The position numbers and the translations under genes are program-made. A stretch of 17,037 bases of DNA from Sporodiniella umbellata. Lineage: Eukaryota; Mucoromycota; Mucoromycetes; Mucorales; Rhizopodaceae. Within the stretch, counting starts at the first letter, position 1; every line of letters begins with the position of its first letter. Of the stretch, positions 8,622-17,037 are shown in pieces. The stretch lies in the NCBI GenBank assembly GCA_025677835.1, contig JAIXMR010000186.1, forward strand, positions 1-17,037, written 5' to 3'. The notes below the pieces were generated by a model. The model ran no database searches. It had not been told where the DNA came from and was given only the letters and a program-made list of their open reading frames with translations.

Positions 8622-9487
8622 TTTGTTGTTGTTTATTGTTTGTTGCTGCTAAAAGGAAAGTAAAGAGGCACCTTCCGGCAGCTGTTTTTGTGTTGTTGTT
8701 TTTGCTTTGTGTAGAGTAAAGTTAAAGCATCTTGTACTTGGGGATCTACTGAGTGTTGAGAGTATAAAAAAATAGTGAGGGGAAATGCTGAAGCTTTGTG
8801 AGTCACATTTCTACTTTTATCTTTTTTTCGTATTAAAACCAAAGTAAAAATAGAGAAGAACAGAGCATAACAGAGCGGTCAACAGTACAGGTTGCAGTTT
8901 CGAAGAAAGTCAATGCAGCTAATGGTGAGCCTGTAAAGAATGTGACGCGTTCATTTATTGCTTTCTAAACTCTAATGGGCCGTAATTCTTTCACTTATTT
9001 CTTGCTTCTAGACAAGTCTAACAATTGCCAACAAAAGGTTTTAACTGTCGTACTGCTTGTTGTTAGGGTAATGGGTTTAAAAGGTGGCTTTTTTTAAAAA
9101 AAAAAAAGAGTGCACGCCGTTCAAAAGACGGACTTCTGGCGACTGTGTTTGAATATAAACTAGACAGCCACTGCCTAAGCACCCCTTTGTGTTACTGAGA
9201 GTCTTAGAGATGTCTGAGATTCCTTTCGCAATTGTCACCATGCTTTTAAAAAAAAAGAATCCTGACATGATTTTTTATAACTTTGAGTGCTCTTTTTATT
9301 GAAACGGAAAGAAAAACGTTTATTAAAAGCTGCAAAAAACTTTGTAACATTAGAAAAAGATAGGATATACAAGACAGTTTTTATGATTTAAAAAGATGGT
9401 TTTTATTTAAAAAAGTTTTGTTTTTAAAAAGGAACTTCTCTTAGCTCATAGTCAAAAAAAAAAAAGCTATGATTACCAAGGCCAACC
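8622..9487. other. Gene-free AT-rich stretch
   Basis: I see no gene here. Short frames on the minus strand (8633-8842, 9077-9268) lack ATG-led coding character, and the second runs through homopolymers. From about 9080 A/T runs become frequent (for example A12 after 9096, and repeated TTTAAAAA motifs at 9380-9435). Confidence 0.5.
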
Positions 9488-9599
9488 ACGAGGAGGTGGA
9501 AGTTCATCTGGCCTCACCCCCCCCCCTCCCCCTCCCCTCCCACTCCCCACCAACCCCCACCCCGCTCACCCCACCACTCCCTACCTCCACTTACCTCGT
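9488..9599. repeat. C-rich asymmetric tract bracketed by an imperfect inverted repeat
   Basis: From 9517 to 9584 the plus strand is almost entirely C with a few T and A, including a C10 run at 9517-9526 and many CCC/CCCC blocks, while G is nearly absent. The complement is thus a strong G-quadruplex candidate, and this strand could form an i-motif. The arms ACGAGGAGGTGGA (9488-9500) and TCCACTTACCTCGT (9586-9599) are inverted copies of each other with one indel and one mismatch. In an AT-rich region this composition is a clear outlier. I see no gene associated with it. Confidence 0.85.
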
Positions 9600-11930
9600 A
9601 AACCATAGCAGTAGACCAAAATCAAGCAAAGAGAAAATAAGATGAAAAAAAAAAAAAAAAACAAAGTAAAAACCCCAGTTTTATACTTTTTTTTTTTATA
9701 AAATCGCGTGAAAGTGAGATTATCTGCCCCAAAAAAGATGCAAAAAAAAAAAAAAAAGCTATACTATTCTATGAATTGTAAACAACGATAAAATAGATTT
9801 TCTCCTGAAAAACAAAAGGTTTTAAAACCACTTTAGCAAAAAGCGACCGATTTTCATGTTGGTTTCTCCTAACCCTGTTTTCTTCAATTAAAAAAAAAAA
9901 AAAAGGAAAAGTAAGCAGGAGCTATAAGACGTTTATGAAAGTTAATACTTGTCTACAGGAGTGTGTTGCAGACTTGTTGACAAAAACATGACGTTCTTTG
10001 GCTATCAGCTTTTCCCAAAACGACCGCGCATGAACTTTAAAGCTCATGGAGTACAGTGAAAAAAAAAATTAAAAATTAAAAAAAATCCTAAACTAAAAAA
10101 AAGAGCAGCAAATTGAAAAGCATACTAATAAAAGCAACCTGTGTATCTAATGTGCCTCATGTTTATGCCTCAAAAACCTGTATTTTTCAGCTGCAAATCC
10201 ATCTAAAAATAAAGGCGTACAAAGCAAAAATACAGACTTTTTTTGTCGTTAGTAATCGGAAAACTATCCGTATCAAAGCAAAAAGCGCCCAAATTAATAA
10301 CAAGCCATACTATTGGTAATTGAAGAGTTTCAAGTAAAAAAAAAAAAAAAAAAAAAAAAAACGCCTTTTTTTGCCTTGTACCTTGGTTTTACACAAGCTG
10401 ATAAATTGCTTTTTTTTTGAAAGGCAGCTGCTAGTACTATTTTTTTGATTTGTTTACTTACAGTAGTAGCTTTTTGTCTATACTATCTGATCAATAGCAT
10501 ACTTAAATTATCAGCCAATTTCTTTTTTTTTTTTCAGCGACAATCAAGTTCAATCTGGAAGCAACTACTCTTAAAAAAAGACAGACCAGCAAGTTGTACA
10601 TGGCCTTACATTTATGCTAATTTCAATCGGCGTATAGGTCTACTAATAACTATCAGCTTCAATGTGTATTCTGTTTTTTTTTCTTTTTTTAGCTTACTAT
10701 CATTAAAAGATTTTACTCTATGCTTTACTATTATCATTCTACAAAAGCAATAAAATCAACAAAGCTGTTTGTATGTTTAACAATTTACCTACATTTAGCT
10801 GTACAGTCGGGTCTTTGAGTTGTAAATATAAAAAAAAGAAAAGTAGTAATAAAAGTTAGTATAAAAAGAGATAGTAGTGGATTTTTTTTTGTAAAGAGTT
10901 ACTTAAAAAGAAAGTATGCTTTCAAAAACATGTATCTATGTTTGCTCTTATATTCTTTGTTCTTTGTTTTTGCTAGCATAAATATTGTGCATCTTATTAA
11001 ATGGCAGTGCTATTTCTTTGTTATAAGCTTATAAGATCCAATTTCATTGTAGTTGAAATATAGTATATCGAAAACAAGCTATGATATTGGAATTCTATAT
11101 ATTAAAAAATAAGAGTTAAAAAAAAAGAAGTGATCTATAAACCTTACGCTTAATACCATAGCAAAACACCAATTCAGATAGTAAAATTCCAAAGATTGAC
11201 TAGGTCTTGTGTATTTAACCAGCATACAGAGAAGTACAGTACTGGCTTGTAGTTATCAAGTGTCTCATTAGACAGTATGCTTAGTTTTACTTTTAGTTGC
11301 ATATACTTTTTACAAGAGCTTAAAATTGCAAAGAAATGTGAATTGATACGTACATAAGCGTTTTTACAGCAAGACGTGTAGCAGGATCAAGTACAGAACA
11401 CAAAAGAAAGCTCAACACATAAAAAGCAACTTACAAGACAAAACAAACGAACATACTAAGCTATGTATATGTACAAGCTATGTGTATACACAAGCCGTGA
11501 TTATGATCAACCAACATCTTGTAGAATCATAAAGATACTGCACAGCATACCAGCATATCAGCATGTAATCTTACCCAGCGTGGCAGATTCTATTAACATA
11601 ATTCATGGTCGAAAACAGTCTTGCTACGGACAAACTAACAGGCAAAGGTACAAAACTGCAAATCGTTTCTATATCTTTTTATAACTATAGCTTTAGCATT
11701 TCAGATATGGTCGAGCTTGTTAATTGAGCTTACCTATAGATACATTCACTAACTGAAAGACAAAAGTCCAGAAAGCAGTAGTGGTGACATTGAAAGACTG
11801 TATATCAATGTTAATTGTATACAAAAAAAAGTATTTCCTAATACATCTCTCTTCAAAAGTCGAAGGCGGAAACTATCACTTACTAACACTTATCCTTGAG
11901 CTTCTGTTCAAAAACGCTTATTTGGGCTTG
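9600..11930. other. Gene-poor region with long A and T tracts
   Basis: No gene is supported. Long homopolymers include A17 at 9645-9661, A16 at 9742-9757, A15 at 9890-9904 and A26 at 10336-10361, with several T8-T12 runs. Two plus-strand frames (10113-10319 and 10445-10753) begin without ATG, are Lys/Ile- or Phe-rich as expected from AT-rich DNA, and the second is built partly from T tracts; I do not regard them as genes. Nothing else stands out between 10760 and 11930. Confidence 0.5.
10336..10361 (+). repeat. A26 homopolymer
   Basis: Twenty-six consecutive A's are followed directly by acgcctttttttgcc. It could be the tail of an ancient retrotransposed sequence or simple slippage; I found no coding sequence or target-site duplication upstream to support the former. 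Confidence 0.9.
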
Positions 11931-12244
11931 TTACATCTGAGTTTGTAATAAGGAGCGAGGGACACTACAGACCGACTGGGTCTCAATTGCTAACAGTAGC
12001 CATATTGTGTCACCATAGAGTGATACGTCACACTCATAGACAGTAGTGTGCCAAAGGACCACGGTCAAGTAACACAACGGACATAGAGGAAGGTTGTATA
12101 GCACAAGAGTTGGGAATAGTATAGAGAGGCTTTTACATTTCAAATAATGTTAGGGTCGTCTTGTTCTTGAGTCCTATTAATTTAATTTACCTTCGCTGTT
12201 GAGTACAACAACCCATTACATACTAGCATTTTCGCTTGTTGGGT
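11931..12244. other. Unassigned stretch before the second repeat copy
   Basis: The minus-strand frame 11931-12143 is open for 70 codons but begins at TTG and is a mix of Leu, Cys and Tyr with no recognised domain. Since the minus-strand frame of repeat copy B points this way, the segment might hold further exons of it, but I could not find a phase-consistent continuation. Confidence 0.3.
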
Positions 12245-12333
12245 ATTGAGGTTCGTTTCACTTTCTGGTTTGAGGTGGTCGTTTTCACTTTGGTCTGGGT
12301 TTGGAGGTGGGTTCGTTTTCACTTTGGTCTGGG
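12245..12333. repeat. G/T-rich tandem repeat, about 2.7 units of 24-34 bp
   Basis: Three imperfect units lie head to tail: 12245-12268, 12269-12299 and 12300-12333. The last two share tcgttttcactttggtctg with a GG-rich lead. The final unit runs into repeat copy B; the first bases of the window (actttggtctgggtgtt) equal the end of this last unit, so copy A is probably preceded by the same array outside the window. Read on the minus strand, the units code Pro/Asn/Thr/Lys-rich sequence in one open frame. Confidence 0.8.
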
Positions 12334-12649
12334 TGTTAGAGCGGATTCATTGTCAAAGCTGTGTAGTATGTGTTCAAGCTTAACAAGATGAAAAGGAAAA
12401 GAAAAGGGAAGCTTTTTCATTTTTTCATACGTTTTTTCGCTTTCCTGTAGTATCCATAGTCGGGACTATCACTTTTAGACTGTAATTACTTTCATTATGC
12501 TCAACAGCCAATCGTCCAAGGTCTCTGAGGATTCGTCATACGTCTCACCTATATGAGCTTCTTCGAATTGTTCTGAATGCAGATTTTGAAACTAAAGGAA
12601 AAAGATCATCTTTACATGCATGGCTGTCACCACTACCATATACGGTCAT
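12319..12649 (-). CDS. Putative short three-exon minus-strand ORF in repeat copy B
   Basis: This is the counterpart of the frame at 34-331. Exons are 12644-12649, 12490-12591 and 12319-12444 with the same two introns, giving a 77-residue prediction that ends at TGA 12319-12321. Copy B lacks the extra base that truncates copy A, but it has lost one base near 12341 that copy A keeps. If both indels are set aside, the frame runs on through the tandem repeats as a Pro/Asn/Thr-rich stretch and stays open to about 12190, just after a GTAAAT donor-like site. I do not recognise the protein. Confidence 0.3.
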
Positions 12650-13013
12650 CTTCCGAACAAGTCGTAGAGGCGGGACTGACTAGATTCTGTGAGGGTCGGT
12701 CTGTTATTGAAAGTAGCTGTATTCAATCTCAAACATTATCTAAATAAGGACTAGCTCTAAGCCCCGGTTCAGAAAGCTTCTCTTTTTTTTTTTTTCTTCT
12801 TTATTTGGTTTTACCTGAACAAAGAAACTAAATGGCGTAATGTTTCATTAGATGAGTTAATGATTCCAGTAACAATTGCAAAAAAACTGAAAAACAAAAC
12901 AAACAAATAAGAGAAAAACTACAGAGAACAGCAAAGAATATGTTTATTGATGCGGATATCAGCACCGATCCTGAGAGAAAGATGGGAAAGAAGCGCATGC
13001 ATATGTATGGATT
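12321..13013. repeat. Direct repeat, copy B (about 693 bp)
   Basis: Near-identical to 1-693 in the same orientation, displaced by 12320 bp at both ends. Internal single-base indels cancel a T-tract that is two bases longer here. High identity stops sharply at 13013. The left edge coincides with a G/T-rich tandem repeat. Confidence 0.95.
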
Positions 13014-13032
13014 TAAGAAAATAGGACGATAG
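12940..13032 (+). CDS. Short plus-strand ORF at the end of repeat copy B
   Basis: This is a 30-codon frame from ATG to TAG matching the first 27 codons of the frame at 620. Two adjacent codons differ (Asp-Ala here, Val-Thr in copy A); the frame then ends soon after the repeat boundary (residues FKKIGR). As in copy A it may be a first exon: a tatag acceptor-like motif at 13178-13182 precedes a segment partly conserved between the copies. The product is unknown. Confidence 0.2.
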   Translation: MFIDADISTDPERKMGKKRMHMYGFKKIGR

Positions 13033-13709
13033 TCTAAAAGTAAAAAGAGATCCTAAAAAATAACTCAACATGTAGAGTTTTAGAAAATGTTTATTTTGGA
13101 CGAGGGCACTTGGGATGCAGACACAGTCTCCTAACTGAAAGCTAGTGAATACAAATCTATTTTCAAGACTATTTTTATATAGAGCTAACAGTGAGGGTTG
13201 CCGGTAGCATATTGAGAAGATACACGCTCAAGTTTCGAAGCTAGCATGATGTGTTTGAGCTTACATACACTGAGTAAAACATGTAGACATCTTTGCTCCT
13301 CTACACTTGTTCCTCGCCTATACCAAATCAAAAAATATAGTTCTTTAGACGATACTTGCGGAGCGCAATGGAAGGGTTCTGTAACAGTGTAGCCATTTTT
13401 AGTGTATGCTAAAGCAGAAGGTTACATAACTCGCTCACAAGACGATCAAGAGCGTTCAAAACTATGTATACGTCACATATTGCGCTACAGCTCTTTCTAA
13501 CATGAAAAGAAGAAATGGCTTACTTTTTCAGCCTCAACGTACCTTTCTAGTCTTTTAATCCTGTTAGTATATAGTCTCAAGATCAAATACTATATACTGT
13601 TACTAGTACGTTGTTTCTTTATCAATTTTTGAGTGGGCTCTTTAGGAGAGGATACAGTTGACCACTTATATGGAGAATCAGGCTCAGTCGCTAGCAAGTT
13701 TGAGTATAA
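13033..13709. other. Diverged flank of repeat copy B, then AT-rich sequence
   Basis: 13183-13214 and 13260-13280 are recognisably similar to 836-867 and 905-925, and weaker similarity continues to about 13440. After that I see no gene. A 9-bp perfect inverted repeat (agtatatag at 13566-13574, ctatatact at 13590-13598) with a 15-bp spacer is present. Confidence 0.4.
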
Positions 13710-14288
13710 ATTACAATAGGCTCATTTTGCTGTACAAAAGCTATAGTTGCTAGGCTAGATTATCAATACAACAAAATTGACATTGGATTTAGTAATAACC
13801 ATAGAACACTGCAAGTACGACAGCAGAGTTACTCGTTTAGAAGAGCTGAATCTCTAAGAAGTATATCACTTTCAATTAGCAATAGTGTTTTTGGATCCTG
13901 CGGCACTGTGAACTCGATCGTAGAAAAGCTTGTATGTGAACAGATAGTGACAGAGAGGAAATACAGCTACTCGTAGTAAAACATTACAAAGGCCTTTCTT
14001 AGTATTGAGGATGAAAACCTGTTTGGAATAGCTCGCTATGGACTTGGCTTTATTTCAGGTCGCTTCATAGCAGAGAAGGGGCTAGCTCTAAGGACTATCA
14101 TGAGCAACACAAGACAAAGCAAGTCAGACACCGTAGTTAGATCAAGAGAGGGGCTCGAAATCGATTCTTTCCAATGTACCTATACTCCACCCTTACAGAG
14201 TTTAGATTTTCAAATATCTTTATTGAGTCAATACTACATCTCATATCTGCAAATACAGTTAAAACAAATACCAATGGCTAATTCGTGA
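13710..14288 (+). pseudogene. Long open frame broken by two adjacent stops
   Basis: One plus-strand frame stays open from 13710 to 13973 (88 codons), meets TAG TAA at 13974-13979, and is open again in the same frame to the TAA-free end at 14288 (about 102 codons plus stop). The second part contains an ATG at 14100. The translation looks reasonably balanced (for example ENLFGIARYGLGFISGRF and RQSKSDTVVRSREGLEIDSF) but shows no domain I know. It could be a decayed gene, a spliced gene whose short intron covers the stops, or chance. A single 62-residue product from 14100 is also possible. Confidence 0.25.
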
Positions 14289-16676
14289 GTAGGATGAGAC
14301 AAGGTTAAAACTCTCGATAGACTTATATTGCATTCCCCCTTTTGAGACGCATGCAACTCAGGACAGTGCCATCACTGAATGTAAGCTCAAAAAGAAGACT
14401 CAAGTGTTCACCTATGTTGATGGCATTTGTATGTTTCTGTCAATGGTTACAAATCTCTCTCACATTCAATACCATTTTTTTTTTTGTCGCAAACGCTTGA
14501 GCTTGGCTTTTTTTTCTTTAAGAATTGGGCTAATAATGAGAAGCCGCCAAAGTTGAAAGCGGCCTGCCAGTGAAACTTTTATATTTGGGCCAGAGCAGTG
14601 ACAATGACTATGGCAGCAGAGAGGTTAAGATGATGGAAACTAAAGCTTTAACCAATTACTTTTACCTTTTTTGGTGAAACTATGTAGCACATATAAGCTT
14701 CGTTAGAGCTCTACACCATTCCATATCCCGTTTTTTGAAACACATTGTATTTCATGATTTATGGTTCAAAACTGCTGTAATTTTCCCTTTGTTCTGTACA
14801 CATGACTGATTGAGGAAAGGCATCCCGCGTTACTAAAGCCGGTAGAGCTCTTCTAATTCTATTGGCAGCAATTGTCAAAAGTATCTTTCTTCGATACACT
14901 TTTTCTAATACAATCAAGAAACAAAATGCACAAACGTTGTCTTTCTAGGATACTTGGGTTCATCTGTTTCAACCACTGTGCTTCTTCTATTGATTTTTAG
15001 AAGGTCCTCGTCGTTGATATTATGTTGACTGTAACGTATCTTTTTTTTTTAAAAAAAGGTTTTTGTTTGTTGCTCCGCGTAGCTTAAAAATAACGTATCT
15101 TCTTTTTCGACAAAGCGTTAAATTTTATCAAGCGGTTTGTTAAAGTGTCTTTATCTGTAGTTATTTTAGGATCTTCAGATTTCATAAAGAAAAAAAATGC
15201 ATCTCGCACAGTCTATTAAAAGTCAAGCTTTTGAAGCGTTTAATGAAAAATTGAAAGCGGCCAACTAAATTTACGCTTTTTACTTTTTTTTTGCTTTACA
15301 GGCACGCCTTTTTCCGTTTACAGAAACCTCTTGAAAAAAAGCCTTTTTTTTTTTTTTTTTTCCTATATCAACCTCCAGCTTTTCGAAATGCCCAAAACAT
15401 TACTACAGCACACTCTAAGTAGAGGCAAGTCTATAAAACAGTATTGCGGTTTCAGAATTGGTAGAGCAGTATTGAGCAATGCTTAAGTGAAGACGAATTT
15501 CCAACATGTTCACATTCAGATGCAAAAGTCCAACTAAACGCAAACAATGTCCGGTTTGATTGCTTTTTCTGACAAAAAAAGACTGAAATTTATTTGTTTA
15601 GTAACCTGCTTGAATACCTGACGAGGAAGCTTTGGGTGTTTTTTTTTTCCCTAGAACCGACGTGTCACTGATATACAACTTTTTGTTGAGTCATAGGAAA
15701 AGGTAAATAAAAACATGACTGTACAGTAAACAAGACTGCAGGCAATAATACTATCAAATTAGTGAGATCAAAGGCAGCGTTATCTTTAGTATGAGAAAGA
15801 CTGTCAACTTGGAGTTGTTAGAATAAAAAGCTACGTAACCAAAGGGCTTTAGAAAGAAAAGTATTAAGTATCATGTGCTCTATGATAAAGCTGTAGACTG
15901 TAAAGTGCCTGAGTAGGATCGAACTATGCACTCTCACTAAATACAGGGAAAATTTTGTGATAGCCTGAGAAGATTCAGTATTTACCAAAAAAAAAAAAAA
16001 AAAAAAAAAAAGAAAAGGGAGAAAGGGGATTGCAGTGTGACCGGACAAGAAAAGAGAAAGTGGGTCAGTTTGACCAACACAAAACAACAAGACAACAGTT
16101 TAAATTTATGGAACATCTGGAAAAAGAAATATTGCTATGCTGATTCTTGTCGTTCTGGGCTAACTCATAGAGAAGTATGAAGGACCACAGCAAGTTTATT
16201 GATGTGCTATATGTACAGGAAAAAGGCACACTGAGAGCGAAGATGCTTAAATAGAATAGCAATAAAATCGAAACTGGCGTTAATTACTCAAACCAACTTT
16301 GGAGAGCTGGAATGGCAGAACTACAAAGCGTACTCTAGTCCGATTAAGAAGGCTTAAGTGTGCGCTATGTATTCTTACTTGGCTTGGATAGTACTTCCAT
16401 ATCAACTGTCTGATCGCTTTTTAAAAAAAAAACCCATGTATTTCTATATACACATACGGTTTAGCCATAGGCCAAATACCCTGATTGTTCGCACACACAG
16501 CCTTCACTTCTGTATACATCCTATGGTGCAATAATTTGTCGTCAGTACTGTTACTTGCTGATTGTAAGCTTTGCCAGCAAGCGATATGGTGAGTGGATTT
16601 GTATTTTTGGTTGTTGTCTAATTATTATACTTGTGCATCAACGCTAGCTTCAACCAAAGCATAATGCAGACTAAAA
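14289..16676. other. Gene-poor AT-rich region
   Basis: No gene is supported. T18 lies at 15344-15361 and A25 at 15987-16011. Two places share ttgaaagcggcc (near 14556 and 15252), each in a short plus-strand frame ending within a few codons (the second is a 23-codon frame from ATG 15197). The minus-strand frames 15818-16090 and 16065-16262 are built partly of poly-Phe from the A25 tract and start without ATG. Confidence 0.45.
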
Positions 16677-16820
16677 ATACTGGCCTATATGCTGATTAGA
16701 ATACTGGCTTTTACACTTCTTTAACATTGGATTCTACACTAGCACTTACATTGACTTCTGCATTGGTCTCTCTGCTTGCTTCTATACTGACCTCTATACT
16801 GGATCACATACTAACCATCT
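16677..16820. repeat. Degenerate 12-bp minisatellite
   Basis: About twelve units of a degenerate 12-mer (roughly tactggcctcta) follow each other, with one 11-bp unit near 16713-16723. Since 12 is a multiple of three, each strand can code a four-residue repeat: the minus strand is open from 16803 to a TAA at 16711 and reads SIEV SIEA SRET NAEV and so on. The array has no ATG of its own, so it would have to be an exon, a remnant, or non-coding. Confidence 0.7.
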
Positions 16821-16831
16821 ATCTATCTATC
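16817..16831. repeat. ATCT microsatellite
   Basis: Almost four perfect ATCT units directly follow the 12-bp array. Confidence 0.85.
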
Positions 16832-17037
16832 CAAAGAAGACATACATTCTCTTTTTTATAATGTACAACAATCTCTAAAAAGACATGTTGACTTGGCTGC
16901 CAGGAACAAAAGTAAGTATTACAGCGAGGCTTGTTGGATTTATATGCTAAAGTGTCAGCAGGAGATATGAGGTAGCATAAAAATCCATCTTACTATTATT
17001 TACAAGACAAGGATGTTACGAAGAAAAGCAATAAAAG

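Noticed and set aside
9063..9075. Single TTAGGG near 9064
   Set aside because: One isolated unit is not a telomeric repeat.
10445..10753. 102-codon Phe-rich plus-strand frame
   Set aside because: It starts at TTG, is built from T tracts, and has the composition expected of AT-rich non-coding DNA.
1..13013. The repeat pair as LTRs of a giant retrotransposon
   Set aside because: There are no TG...CA ends, primer-binding site, polypurine tract, reverse transcriptase or integrase between the copies, and homology continues in diverged form past one end.
15197..15268. 23-codon frame MHLAQSIKSQAFEAFNEKLK and three more residues
   Set aside because: It is too short to support as a gene; it shares only a 12-bp motif with 14556 and has no recognisable context.
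15900..15925. tRNA T-loop-like ggatcgaac on the minus strand
   Set aside because: The flanking bases do not pair as a T-arm, and no acceptor or anticodon arm is present.
15818..16262. Minus-strand frames with a poly-Phe run
   Set aside because: The Phe run comes from the A25 tract, the starts are not ATG, and no domain is present.

Overview
The window looks like a fragment of an AT-rich filamentous fungal genome, most likely an early-diverging Mucoromycota (Mucorales-type) fungus. The support is: spliced genes with very short introns (45-86 bp, nearly all starting GTA), a cytochrome P450 whose heme loop (FGWGRRICPG) and flanks resemble Mucorales P450s as I remember them, a second gene resembling uncharacterised multicopy proteins of that order, and abundant A/T homopolymers. 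No rRNA, tRNA, CRISPR or bacterial-type operon was seen. The organism assignment is inference from sequence style; no search was run.

Layout. 1-693 is the first copy of a near-identical direct repeat; the second lies at 12321-13013, so the pair brackets about 11.6 kb that holds both clear genes. Each copy carries a short spliced open frame on the minus strand and the start of a short plus-strand frame. Beyond the repeat, both copies continue into clearly diverged homologous sequence. 1091-2084 has no assignable gene. 2085-3969 (minus) is a complete seven-exon gene for an uncharacterised 487-residue protein, with a perfect CRE-like TGACGTCA 242 bp upstream of its start. 4501-5627 holds weak open frames and splice-like motifs only. 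5893-7468 (plus) is a five-exon cytochrome P450 body, intact from the I-helix to the stop but with one frameshift in an A9 run and an unresolved N-terminus. 7756-8621 (minus) is a stack of coding-like frames in several registers, read as a decayed gene convergent with the P450.

9060-12240 is gene-poor, with long A/T tracts and one striking C-rich, strand-asymmetric tract (9517-9584) bracketed by an imperfect inverted repeat. A G/T-rich tandem repeat (12245-12333) runs into the second repeat copy. 13710-14288 is a long frame broken only by two adjacent stops. 14289-17037 is AT-rich sequence with a degenerate 12-bp minisatellite near the end.

Nothing links the genes into one pathway. The main biology is two protein-coding loci and several decaying ones inside a region bounded by a homogenised direct repeat. 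The two strongest leads for novelty are the 487-residue lineage-type gene with a possible PD-(D/E)XK-like motif, and the repeat pair whose minus-strand frame is broken differently in each copy.
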